This document shows, piece by piece, positions 1-8,306 of a stretch of 64,000 nucleotides of DNA (positions within the stretch are counted from its first letter, which is position 1; every line of letters begins with the position of its first letter). The DNA comes from Alteromonas halophila (lineage in GTDB: Bacteria > Pseudomonadota > Gammaproteobacteria > Enterobacterales > Alteromonadaceae). Position numbers and translations under genes: made by a program. The DNA lies in the NCBI RefSeq assembly GCF_014651815.1, contig NZ_BMXP01000002.1:625625-689624 (forward strand), written 5' to 3'. The notes beneath the pieces were generated by a model that did no database searches, was not told the origin of the DNA, and worked only from the letters and a program-made list of their open reading frames with translations.

Positions 1-1
1 C

Positions 2-508
2 TATTCCTTTGGCAACGGCAAAGTAGTTAAAGGCGCTGGTTTTTTACTTAACAATCAAATTCATACCTTCTCTGTCCGGGCCGGCATAAAAGGCGCAAAA
101 GGCTTCATTGCCAGTAAAGTTAATAAACTGGAAGCGGGAAAACGACCAGTCAGTTCACAGTCGCCTGTTATTGTTTTGAAAGAGGGTAAACCGTTTATGG
201 TTACGGGCAGCCCCGGCGGTAGCCGAATCATCAATGCCGTCGCGCAAATGATAGTTAATTCTATTGATCATGGCATGAATGTCACAGAGGCGACCAATCA
301 ACGGCGTATTCATCATCAGTGGATACCAGACGTGTTAGAGGTCGAGCCCGGCTTTAACAGAGATACCATTGAACTGCTGAAGCAAAAGGGGCAAAACGTC
401 AAAGAAACCTACACGATGGGCAGTACTCAGTCGATTATGGTAAAAGATGGCTTCATCTTCGGCGCTTCAGACCCAAGACGACCTAACGCTCTCACTGATG
501 GATTTTAA
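2..508 (+). CDS. ggt: Gamma-glutamyltransferase, C-terminal part (partial)
   Basis: This is the 3' end of a gene whose start lies before the window; the reading frame is open from base 2. The product belongs to the periplasmic gamma-glutamyltransferase family, which cleaves gamma-glutamyl bonds of glutathione and gamma-glutamyl peptides. The visible part is the C-terminal half of the small catalytic subunit: it contains the LLNNQ stretch, the RP-SS-SP segment and the GSPGGSRI oxyanion/substrate loop typical of the family, and it ends in the usual AMGSTQS-like and GASDPR motifs (here TMGSTQS, GASDPRR). The resemblance to Escherichia coli Ggt is close over the whole 168-residue stretch. The nucleophilic Thr of the subunit border lies upstream and cannot be checked. 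It fits with the neighbouring peptidase genes. Confidence 0.93.
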   Translation, partial: YSFGNGKVVKGAGFLLNNQIHTFSVRAGIKGAKGFIASKVNKLEAGKRPVSSQSPVIVLKEGKPFMVTGSPGGSRIINAVAQMIVNSIDHGMNVTEATNQRRIHHQWIPDVLEVEPGFNRDTIELLKQKGQNVKETYTMGSTQSIMVKDGFIFGASDPRRPNALTDGF

Positions 509-602
509 AAAAAGCGGTTAATGTTTGTTCATTTTTAGCAGGCGCTGAAAGCAAGCTAAGATTACGATACAAAGCCGTTATTGGTGTTTCTTATTGCCGT
601 AT

Positions 603-637
603 CACCATTGCTTTTTTAAAAGTCAGAAGCAATGGTG
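603..637. repeat. Inverted repeat at the ggt/lysR convergence
   Basis: Eleven-base perfect arms (CACCATTGCTT and its complement, 603-613 and 627-637) surround a 13-base spacer. The hairpin overlaps the last codons of the lysR gene and lies between two convergent genes, so it may end transcription from either side. The T run is inside the loop rather than after the stem, which makes a classic intrinsic terminator uncertain. Confidence 0.4.
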
Positions 638-1503
638 TCTTTCAAATACGGAATAAACGCTTCGGCGACCTTGGGTATGCCTTTGTTTGCCAAATGCAAT
701 AAACAGACGTCGAAAGTCAGTTTGGGTTCAAATGAAGCGATGGCAACATCTCCGCACAGGTTGCTCTCCGCCGTATGTCTGTCAACAACACAAAACCCTA
801 TACCTTTTGCAACCATTCTCGCGGCGATGAAATAGGTTTGAACTTTTACCTCTGAAGAAAAGCGCACACCTTCTTTCATCATTCTGGTCCACAGCATATC
901 CGCCAGTGGACCACTGTCAGCGATATCAATGAATTCTTTGTCCTCCAGATCAGACATCTGCAACGATGTCCTGGCTTCATCAAACCAGTGTTTGTTATAC
1001 ATGAAGACCAGTTCAGAGTCGGCGCATTTACTGGACTCCACACCAGGCATTTCCTTGGGCGAGTACAACATGGCAAAGTCACATTTGTGTTCAATTAATG
1101 ATTGCATCACCTCGTCGTTGTGCATCGTTTTCACTTCAAAGCTGACGTTGGGATAATCCCGGTGAAAATCGGCAATGGCCTCAGGGACAGCCTCAAAACC
1201 CAAAGCAGGTGTTACTCCCATTCTGATGGTACCTTTGCTAGAGCGTTTTATATTACGAGCGGTGTTATTTATGGAGCGGATCTGCTGGTAAATTTTATCG
1301 ACTTCGTCAAACAGCATTTCCGCTTCACTGGTAGGGATGAGCCGGCCTTTAACCCGATCAAAGAGTTGAAACCCCAGTTGCATTTCCGCATGCGATAAAA
1401 CTTTACTCACCGAAGGCTGCGAGACACGAAGCAGTTCCGCAGCATTGGTGATACTGCCAGTGGTGTAAATTGCGTGAAAAATTTCGATATGTCGAAGTCG
1501 CAT
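616..1503 (-). CDS. LysR-family transcriptional regulator
   Basis: A 295-residue LysR-type DNA-binding regulator. The N-terminal winged helix-turn-helix is clear (LRHIEIFHAIYTTGSITNAA, then SQPSVSKVLSHAE), followed by a two-lobed effector-binding domain from about residue 90. Its start resembles E. coli LysR and the OccR/NocR group, which respond to amino acids or opines. The ORF could be extended upstream to 1617, but that extension overlaps the preceding antiporter gene and has no family similarity, so the ATG at 1503 before MRLRH is preferred. It lies 13 bases downstream of the NhaC-type gene on the same strand and is probably cotranscribed with it. Its ligand is unknown; an amino acid or peptide is a reasonable guess from the neighbours. 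Confidence 0.9.
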   Translation of the reverse strand: MRLRHIEIFHAIYTTGSITNAAELLRVSQPSVSKVLSHAEMQLGFQLFDRVKGRLIPTSEAEMLFDEVDKIYQQIRSINNTARNIKRSSKGTIRMGVTPALGFEAVPEAIADFHRDYPNVSFEVKTMHNDEVMQSLIEHKCDFAMLYSPKEMPGVESSKCADSELVFMYNKHWFDEARTSLQMSDLEDKEFIDIADSGPLADMLWTRMMKEGVRFSSEVKVQTYFIAARMVAKGIGFCVVDRHTAESNLCGDVAIASFEPKLTFDVCLLHLANKGIPKVAEAFIPYLKDTIASDF

Positions 1504-1516
1504 GGTCGATTTACCC

Positions 1517-3232
1517 TTAGGTGAATAACACCGCACAAAGTGTCCACAATAAACCGGCGATAGCTGCAGCAAAGGACGCAGGCACAATTTGCGATTTAAC
1601 GTGATCCATAAGGTCACAGCCTGTGGTCATGGAACTGAGTATAGTCGTGTCAGAAATTGGTGAACACTGGTCGCCATATACGCTACCGTTCAATACGGTG
1701 GCGAAACAAATCATCATGAATATCTCGGGATTGTCCATGCCAGAATTAACGGCAATACCCCAGCTTAATGGCATCGCTAACGGAAACGCAATGGCATAAG
1801 TTCCCCAGCTTGTGCCAGTTGAAAAGGCGATGAGCATTGTCATGAGTTGCAGTGTGATGGGTAACAACCAAAACGGCAGGGTTTCGCCAATTTGTGACAC
1901 TAAATACAGGCCTGCGCCAATCTCTTTGCTGATAGCACCAACAATTACGGCGAGCAGCAAAATAACGGACGCGTATACAACGCTTTTCAGACCACTACCA
2001 AATCCGTCCATAACGTCTATCAGCGACATGCCTTTTGCCAGGGAGATGAAAAAGGCCAGCAAGAGAGCCACGCCAAACGCCCAGTTAACTTTAGGGCTGC
2101 CTAAAAAAACAAATGTCAGAACCGCGCAGGAAATCAGAGAGACAAGTGGTATCAGAAATTCTAGGTAGTGAGGTTTGTAGTGGCTCGGCACTTCGGGGTG
2201 TTGCAGCTCTTTGGCTGTTAGTGGTGTTGCATCGGGGCCATCTAACTGGCCTGTTCGATCAGCTCTTGCTTTAGCTGCACGAATACGCGCACCGGCAAAG
2301 GTAGTGATATTCAGACTCAATAGCAACGTGCCGATAACAGCGAAAATACCATAAAAACTAAAGGGGATACTTGAAAAGAAAAAACTGATTCTGTCTGCTT
2401 CGGTGGCAAGGAAGGACACGCCCGGAACAAAAATAAGCGCTTGAATATATGCCGGCCAGGCGTTAAATGCGAGTACCGAAGCAATCGGTGAGGCCGTTGA
2501 ATCGACAATGTAACTCATTTCTTCATGGCTTACTTTGGCTTTGTCCGCTAATGGCCTGACCGTAGTACCTACCAAAACTGTACTCATGGTCCCCCCCTGG
2601 AAAAACAGCACACCTAACATCCAGGAAATGCATTTTGCTGAGCGTGGACCGGTAACGAACTTTTCCGTCATAAACTCTGCAAAGGCTTGGGCCGCCCCCG
2701 TTTTTGACCAGATCCCCAATAATCCGCCAAGCAGCCAAAGGTAGAGCAAAAGTAATGCGGCGGCCCCTTCGGTAGATAAGTTTGGGATCAGTACTTTGTC
2801 GGTGAGGTCGTAATTACCAAGCATAATGGCGCCCGAGACAATCCCGGCAAATAGAGCGGTCAGGGGCTCTCTTGTTAACAAACAAAGTGCTACCGTGAGA
2901 AAAGCGGGCAGCAGCGACCACAGACCAAAATGAAAAGCTGGTTTGAGTAATTTAACCTGCCCGTCCTGGTCGACCCATTGCTGACCCAGTTCGGGCGGCT
3001 GGCCATTACTTAAATTAGCCTGATTTAACGGTGAAGATGCATAGGGCACTATCTGCTCAATGGTGATCTCCTGGCCTTTGAACATGTAGGACAGTCGGCC
3101 CTGTTCATTGTCGTACAAGTCATAAACGTAGGATTGTTCAACCCAGACTTTTTGTACCTTGCTGTTGATAAATTGCGCCGCGATTAGCGCCAGCAAAAAG
3201 ATAGCAAATGCGAGTTTTCCTGAATTTTGCAT
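1517..3232 (-). CDS. NhaC-family Na+/H+ antiporter-type membrane transporter
   Basis: A 571-residue inner-membrane protein with about a dozen hydrophobic segments. It carries the signature of the NhaC family near the C terminus ([16 protein letters not shown]) and the conserved [12 protein letters not shown] and [11 protein letters not shown] stretches. Members exchange Na+ for H+, sometimes coupled to organic solutes. An unusual feature is the roughly 90-residue segment between the first membrane helix and the second, which is polar and probably periplasmic. The gene begins 187 bases from the divergent M14 peptidase gene and is followed by the LysR gene. The genomic setting between ggt, peptidases and a LysR regulator suggests that it could transport an amino acid or peptide product rather than act only in Na+ balance; this is inference. 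Confidence 0.85.
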   Translation of the reverse strand: MQNSGKLAFAIFLLALIAAQFINSKVQKVWVEQSYVYDLYDNEQGRLSYMFKGQEITIEQIVPYASSPLNQANLSNGQPPELGQQWVDQDGQVKLLKPAFHFGLWSLLPAFLTVALCLLTREPLTALFAGIVSGAIMLGNYDLTDKVLIPNLSTEGAAALLLLYLWLLGGLLGIWSKTGAAQAFAEFMTEKFVTGPRSAKCISWMLGVLFFQGGTMSTVLVGTTVRPLADKAKVSHEEMSYIVDSTASPIASVLAFNAWPAYIQALIFVPGVSFLATEADRISFFFSSIPFSFYGIFAVIGTLLLSLNITTFAGARIRAAKARADRTGQLDGPDATPLTAKELQHPEVPSHYKPHYLEFLIPLVSLISCAVLTFVFLGSPKVNWAFGVALLLAFFISLAKGMSLIDVMDGFGSGLKSVVYASVILLLAVIVGAISKEIGAGLYLVSQIGETLPFWLLPITLQLMTMLIAFSTGTSWGTYAIAFPLAMPLSWGIAVNSGMDNPEIFMMICFATVLNGSVYGDQCSPISDTTILSSMTTGCDLMDHVKSQIVPASFAAAIAGLLWTLCAVLFT

Positions 3233-3340
3233 TGCTGTGGTTCCCCTATTATTGGTGTTATCAGAACAAACTAGCAGCTTATGAAAGTCGTGTATTTTAA
3301 CTATATTGGAAAAGCCTATAGCCTAAGGTTATGAGTTGTA

Positions 3341-3362
3341 AACAATCCGGTAATGGATTGTT
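3341..3362. promoter_or_regulatory. Dyad in the divergent antiporter/peptidase intergenic region
   Basis: Perfect 8-base arms AACAATCC and GGATTGTT flank a 6-base centre. The dyad lies midway between two divergent start codons, a place where the neighbouring LysR regulator or another dimeric repressor could act on both transcripts. No binding data are visible in sequence alone. Confidence 0.4.
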
Positions 3363-3419
3363 GCGATTTAAATTGCCAAGGTAAGGGTCTGATAAAAGAA
3401 TTACAGGAGTAGGCAAAGT

Positions 3420-4613
3420 TTGTTTTGTTACCTAAGCCCACTAAAAAAATACATGAAATACACCTGCACAATAGTGCTAGCGGCTATAGCATTGGCGCCT
3501 GCTGTAGCTTATTCCTGTGAGTTTGACCAGGTCACTTTTGACAATGACTTTGCCGGTGCCAGCTCTGATAAAATGATTGCGTCTTGCCAGAGCAACTCAC
3601 AGAATAAAATTGAAATCGTTTTAAAACCCGAAAACACACCGATAAATAACAGCCCCTGGTATGCGTTTAAACTTTCCAGCGAGGAGAAAAAGCAGGTTGA
3701 AGTCACGATTAGGGTCACCGACGGCGACAACCGTTATCCCCCCAAGGTGAGTAAAGACGGGCAGCACTGGGAAGGTGTTGAGTATGTAAAAGATAACGAA
3801 AAGCTGGTCTTCACGGTCGCGCTCTCCAAACAACCCATTGTTATTGCAGCGCAAGAAATCATCACGAACCAGGACTATAGTGAGTGGGTTAACCGGCTTG
3901 CCAAGAGTCCTGTCACTTCGCAAAGCGTCATTGGTGAGTCTGTTCAGGGCCGGCCCATAAACGCACTGGAAGTAAGAGGCAATCGGCAGGCAAATGAGTG
4001 GTTAGTAATACTGGGCAGGCAACACCCGCCCGAAATTACTGGCGCGCTGGCGTTATTTCCTTTTACTGAGAATCTTTTGTCAGATAGCTCTGTCGCGAAA
4101 TCGTTTCGGGACAGGTTTAACATTCTCATCGTGCCTAATTTAAATCCCGATGGCGTGCAGATGGGGCATTGGCGTCATAACGTTAACGGCGTCGATCTTA
4201 ACCGCGACTGGAACAAATTTGCGCAGCCCGAGGTACGGGCGGTGCATGAACACATTAATAAGTTGATCCAGGCCGGTGGCAAAATGGTCATGGCGGTGGA
4301 CTTTCACTCTACCCGCAGAGACATTTTTTATACTATGCCCAACGACTACGGTATGGAGCAAAGATACCTGGTTAACAATTGGCTGAAGGCAGTTGATAAA
4401 CAATACAAAAACTTCAGTGTGATTCAAAAGCCAGGAAATAATCCTGGTCGGGGCGTTTTTAAGCAGTATTTCGCCGATCACTATAATGTTCACGCCATTA
4501 CTTATGAAATGGGCGATAACACTGACAGAGCGTTTATTAACGATTTCGCTATTGATGCGGCAAATCAGTTAATGAAGACCATGATGATGGATAATCAGGA
4601 GCTGCAGCCATGA
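3420..4613 (+). CDS. Secreted M14-family zinc carboxypeptidase
   Basis: A 397-residue protein with a signal peptide (hydrophobic TIVLAAIALAPAVA) and a C-terminal M14 metallopeptidase domain from about residue 150. Zinc ligands are seen as HPPE (H202, E205) and the DFHS histidine (H296); the catalytic glutamate is in TYEMGD (E363). The LNPDGVQ and VDLNRDW substrate-site motifs are also present. An N-terminal beta-rich domain (about 35-145) resembles those in M14 enzymes acting on peptides or cell-wall stems. The start shown is a TTG with an AGGAG ribosome site 10 bases upstream; an in-frame ATG at 3453 would also keep the signal peptide but has no ribosome site. Its stop overlaps the next start (ATGA), so translation of the two genes is coupled. 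Confidence 0.88.
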   Translation: MFCYLSPLKKYMKYTCTIVLAAIALAPAVAYSCEFDQVTFDNDFAGASSDKMIASCQSNSQNKIEIVLKPENTPINNSPWYAFKLSSEEKKQVEVTIRVTDGDNRYPPKVSKDGQHWEGVEYVKDNEKLVFTVALSKQPIVIAAQEIITNQDYSEWVNRLAKSPVTSQSVIGESVQGRPINALEVRGNRQANEWLVILGRQHPPEITGALALFPFTENLLSDSSVAKSFRDRFNILIVPNLNPDGVQMGHWRHNVNGVDLNRDWNKFAQPEVRAVHEHINKLIQAGGKMVMAVDFHSTRRDIFYTMPNDYGMEQRYLVNNWLKAVDKQYKNFSVIQKPGNNPGRGVFKQYFADHYNVHAITYEMGDNTDRAFINDFAIDAANQLMKTMMMDNQELQP

Positions 4614-6187
4614 ATAAAGTAATCCTATTGCTCCCTTTAATCCTTGCGTCAACACTTGGCGTTCAGGGGTGTAGCTCGGAAACAACGTCCGTCCTTAAAG
4701 CCGACACACTGATTCAGAATGGCAAGGTATATCTGGGTGATTCGAGTGGTGAACAAAACGTCGATGTGGCAATTTGCGGCGAACTCATTTGTGGTGTGTT
4801 TGAAGCCGATAGTCAGTCGGTGTCGGCGAAGACCATCATTGATGCTCATGGCCAGATTGTCAGCCCAGGGTTTATTGATCCCCACACACACAGTATGGAT
4901 GAGCTGCTAAGCAATGATAAAAACCATAATTTAAATTATTTAACTCAAGGCGTGACTACGGTTGTTAACGGCAATGATGGCGGCGGCGATTATCAGATTG
5001 CTAAGCTGGCACAGCAGCTGGAAGATAATGGAATCGGTACCAACGTTGCGCTGCTGGTTGGTCACAATCGGGTGAGATCCGCGGTGATGGGAACGGAAAA
5101 CCGCACCGCCAGCCATGCAGAAATAAAACAAATGCAGACGTTGGTTGATAATGCGATGAAAGAAGGCGCACTAGGCTTGTCTACAGGGCTTTATTATGTG
5201 CCCGGTAGCTACGCCTCTACTGAGGAGGTTGTCGCCTTAGCGGAAACAGCCGCTAAATACCAGGGTATTTATGACACCCATCTCAGAGACGAGGCCACGT
5301 TTAATATTGGTTTTATTGCCGCATTGGAAGAGGCGATTCATATTACAGGCGAGGCTGGTATACACCTCCACCTTGCCCATATTAAAGCCCTTGGCGTTGA
5401 TGCCTGGGGCCTGAGTGAGGACGCGATTAATATCATCGAATCCGCGCAGGAGGCCGGGGCCAGTATCAGTGCCGATCAATACCCCTGGTTAGCATCGGGT
5501 ACAAAATTACATAACGCTATTATACCAAAATGGGTCATGGCCGACTCGAAACAGGCCTTCTATGACAGACTAAATAATCCGGAGCTGAAGGCAAAGCTGG
5601 TAGCGGAAATTGGGGAGAATATCCGCCGTAGAGGCGGTCCAGAGGCGTTATTAGTCACTGCGTTTGACGATACTAATCTGGTTGGTAAAACCTTAAAACA
5701 ATTGTCACAGGAATTGGGTTTGCCCCCTGCCGAAGCGGCGATGAATCTCGTTCAAAGAGGCCCAATACGCGTTGCGTCCTTCAACATGTCAGAGTCAGAT
5801 TTAGCCAACTTTATGAAGAAAAGCTGGGTGGTCACGTCCTCTGACGGCACCAATGGTCATCCAAGGAAATATGCCAGCTTTCCCAAAAAGTTTGAAACCT
5901 ACGTCAAAGACAAAAAGTATTTGAGCGTTGACGAGTTTATTACCCGTAGCTCAGGTCAAACGGCCAACGTGTTAGGCATTGAGCAGCGAGGGTTTATCAG
6001 GGAAGGCTACGCGGCTGATATCATAATCTGGGATGAAAATGCGTATCAGGCAAATGCGGACTTTTCCAACTGGAATCGTCTGTCCACAGGTCTTAGCGAG
6101 GTTTGGGTGAATGGGCAGCGGGTCATAGAACATGGCAAGTACAATGAAAAGTTAGCAGGCAAGTTTGTCGCCAAAGAACCCGATTAA
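4610..6187 (+). CDS. Lipoprotein amidohydrolase, D-aminoacylase / N-acyl-D-amino-acid deacylase family
   Basis: A 525-residue amidohydrolase-fold enzyme with a lipoprotein signal (lipobox GVQGC, Cys21), so it is probably anchored in the periplasm. The metal-binding HTH pair (PHTH, H92 and H94), the DTHLRDEA segment and the HLAHIKALG segment match the D-aminoacylase group, which removes acyl groups from D-amino acids or cleaves D-residue dipeptides. A C-terminal GYAADIIIWD beta-sandwich strand closes the composite domain. It overlaps the M14 gene by four bases. Together the two enzymes could trim peptides and then release D-residues, for example from cell-wall material; the exact substrate is not readable from sequence. 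Confidence 0.85.
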   Translation: MNKVILLLPLILASTLGVQGCSSETTSVLKADTLIQNGKVYLGDSSGEQNVDVAICGELICGVFEADSQSVSAKTIIDAHGQIVSPGFIDPHTHSMDELLSNDKNHNLNYLTQGVTTVVNGNDGGGDYQIAKLAQQLEDNGIGTNVALLVGHNRVRSAVMGTENRTASHAEIKQMQTLVDNAMKEGALGLSTGLYYVPGSYASTEEVVALAETAAKYQGIYDTHLRDEATFNIGFIAALEEAIHITGEAGIHLHLAHIKALGVDAWGLSEDAINIIESAQEAGASISADQYPWLASGTKLHNAIIPKWVMADSKQAFYDRLNNPELKAKLVAEIGENIRRRGGPEALLVTAFDDTNLVGKTLKQLSQELGLPPAEAAMNLVQRGPIRVASFNMSESDLANFMKKSWVVTSSDGTNGHPRKYASFPKKFETYVKDKKYLSVDEFITRSSGQTANVLGIEQRGFIREGYAADIIIWDENAYQANADFSNWNRLSTGLSEVWVNGQRVIEHGKYNEKLAGKFVAKEPD

Positions 6188-6208
6188 AAGTGACCATTTA
6201 ACTGCATA

Positions 6209-6245
6209 GGGGCCAAGGAGACAGTGAGTGCTTTCGCCCCTTTTT
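6209..6245 (+). terminator. Rho-independent terminator after the amidohydrolase gene
   Basis: GGGGC (6209-6213) pairs with GCCCC (6236-6240), with an inner AAG/CTT pairing, and is followed directly by TTTTTC. It lies 21 bases after the stop codon. Confidence 0.55.
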
Positions 6246-6507
6246 CATTTATTAAGGCCCGAATGCCTTTCACCCAAACGGTCAGAAAGGAGACGTTAAC
6301 CTTTCGCTATATGGTACCTAACAAAGGGAATTACTCTAAATGTCTGAAATGTTCCATAGTTAAAACATGGAAGGGCTATACCTCAAATACCCGCTCTTTC
6401 TGGGAAGATGCGATTACGTCTATCATCACTCAGCGAGTCCTGAAGGGCGATAGACCTGCTCGCACCTTCTCTGACGATCGTACACTACTAACGCTGAGGA
6501 TAAGAGC

Positions 6508-6666
6508 ATGATCACGTCAGATTCAAACACTGAACAAAAAAACGAAACCAGACAAAACCAGCAACAGGAAGAAGCGTTACACCGCAACAACGACCTTGCT
6601 AACGCCCCTCAATGGAATGAAGATAGTTATGAAGATAATGCGTGTTTTGTATTGGGTTACAATTAA
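6508..6666 (+). CDS. Small acidic Gln/Asn-rich protein, 52 residues
   Basis: An ATG with a GAGGA ribosome site eight bases upstream opens a 52-codon frame. The product is rich in Asn, Gln, Glu and Asp (TEQKNETRQNQQQEEALHRN), has no membrane segment, and ends in a short aromatic tail (CFVLGYN). I do not recognise a family. The gene stands alone between a terminator and the aminotransferase gene, with 115 bases to the latter. The good ribosome site and sensible composition are the only support. Confidence 0.5.
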   Translation: MITSDSNTEQKNETRQNQQQEEALHRNNDLANAPQWNEDSYEDNACFVLGYN

Positions 6667-6781
6667 AATACGGAACTATTTGGTACTGGTTTAAGCTCAG
6701 TTAATATAATGGCTGCCTGAATAATTTATATACCCCAAAGACGCTACAACGACTAATACAGAGAGCACATAGAAAGCGATA

Positions 6782-8125
6782 ATGAGCCAAATTATTTACC
6801 CGACAACTAATCTGTATGCGACAGAAACATTGACTATTGAACGTGGCGAAGGCGCATACGTTTTTGATAATCAGGGCAACAAGTACATTGAAGGGTTGGC
6901 GGGCCTGTGGTGTACCTCCTTGGGATACAACAATAAAGAGCTGATAGAAACTGCCACAGAGCAGATGAGCCGTTTATCGTATTCTCACATGTTTGGTGGA
7001 AAAACTCACCAGGTCGGCATGGACCTGTCAGAAAAACTGGCGCAAATGGTGCCGATGGATGACGCTAAAGTGTTTTTCGGTAACTCTGGCAGTGATGCCA
7101 ACGACACGCACATTAAAATGCTGCGCTATTACTTTAATGCCATTGGAAAGCCCGGGAAATACAAAGTTATCGCCAGAGAGCGTTCGTATCATGGTGTCAC
7201 TGTCGCGTCAGCGTCACTCACTGGACTGCCACCAAACCACACGCACTTTGGGTTACCGTTTGAATCCTTAGGTGTGTTACGGACTGATGCGCCTCATTAC
7301 TATCGAAATGCTTTTCCTAACGAGTCTGAGGCAGAATTTGTAGATCGTATCGTCAACAATTTAGAGCGCCTCATCTTGTCTGAAGGGCCAGAGACCATCG
7401 CTGCTTTTATCGCTGAGCCGATTACAGGTGCAAGCGGCGTTATTGTTCCACCGGCAGGTTATTACCAGAAGGTTCAAGCGGTACTTAATAAATACGATAT
7501 ATTATTTTGGGCTGATGAAGTGATCACGGCCTTTGGCCGCACTGGCAGTGATTTTGGCTGCAATACCATGGGAATTAAAAAGCCCGATATGATGAGCCTG
7601 GCGAAGCAGCTTTCTTCTGCATACATGCCTATCAGTGCCTCGGTTATTAAAGGTGAAATGTTCGAGGCCATTAAGCAGCAAAGCCGAGATGTTGGTGTCT
7701 TTGGCCATGGTTATACCTATAGTGGTCATCCTGTTGCTTGTGCCGTCGCCCTGAAAACACTTGAGATTTACCTGAGAGATGGTGTGTTTGAGCATGCTGA
7801 AAAAACAGGTAATTACATGCAATCCAAACTGAAAGCGTTTGAACAGCATCCACTGGTTGGTGAGGTTAGAGGTAAGGGAATGATTGCCGCCATCGAGCTG
7901 GTGGCGAACAAAAAAACCGGGGAACCTTTCAACGACGGTGCGGTGGGTAGTTATGCTATGCAGGCCTGTCAGAACAACGGTTTGATTTGCCGGGCGGTGG
8001 CGGGATCCTCTCTGGCATTGTGTCCGCCTTTGATTGTGACTGAAGCGCAAATCGACGAAATTGTTGAAAAAATGCGCGTGTCGCTTGATCAAACGTTAGA
8101 GTACGTATCAACTTCCAGTCGCTAA
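6782..8125 (+). CDS. Class III pyridoxal-phosphate aminotransferase (omega-transaminase type)
   Basis: A 447-residue cytoplasmic enzyme with the class III aminotransferase fold. Visible landmarks are the FFGNSGSDAND phosphate loop, SYHGVT, the cofactor-binding aspartate in WADEVITAFGRTG (D245) and the Schiff-base lysine in SLAKQLSS (K275), then GHGYTYSGHPVA. It resembles putrescine- and beta-alanine-pyruvate transaminases and Vibrio fluvialis omega-transaminase. These move an amino group from a terminal amine (polyamine, beta-alanine or similar) to pyruvate. It appears to be a single-gene unit; upstream sequence is AT-rich. The amine donor cannot be assigned from sequence. Confidence 0.9.
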   Translation: MSQIIYPTTNLYATETLTIERGEGAYVFDNQGNKYIEGLAGLWCTSLGYNNKELIETATEQMSRLSYSHMFGGKTHQVGMDLSEKLAQMVPMDDAKVFFGNSGSDANDTHIKMLRYYFNAIGKPGKYKVIARERSYHGVTVASASLTGLPPNHTHFGLPFESLGVLRTDAPHYYRNAFPNESEAEFVDRIVNNLERLILSEGPETIAAFIAEPITGASGVIVPPAGYYQKVQAVLNKYDILFWADEVITAFGRTGSDFGCNTMGIKKPDMMSLAKQLSSAYMPISASVIKGEMFEAIKQQSRDVGVFGHGYTYSGHPVACAVALKTLEIYLRDGVFEHAEKTGNYMQSKLKAFEQHPLVGEVRGKGMIAAIELVANKKTGEPFNDGAVGSYAMQACQNNGLICRAVAGSSLALCPPLIVTEAQIDEIVEKMRVSLDQTLEYVSTSSR

Positions 8126-8306
8126 TGCTCCCAGGTGTTTTGAACGTTCGCCCGGAGATATTGCTGAAGGAGGCTCGCGTAAGATGTATTCAAAATTGAA
8201 CAGGCACGGGCCTGCTGTGCAGAAATTACTCTGCGTCGTTAGCCTTGTGTGCGATGCAGAGTGCTGACCGCAGAGACAAGCGTGGGCCACAGATCACGAC
8301 GTGTCA

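Noticed and set aside
1504..1617. Upstream extension of the LysR gene
   Set aside because: It overlaps the end of the antiporter gene in another frame and does not resemble any LysR N-terminus.
6224..6511. A 95-codon frame (GTG start) between the amidohydrolase and aminotransferase genes
   Set aside because: It begins inside the terminator hairpin, its ribosome site is only three bases from the GTG, and the product has no sensible composition or similarity. The overlapping 52-codon frame with a good ribosome site is favoured.
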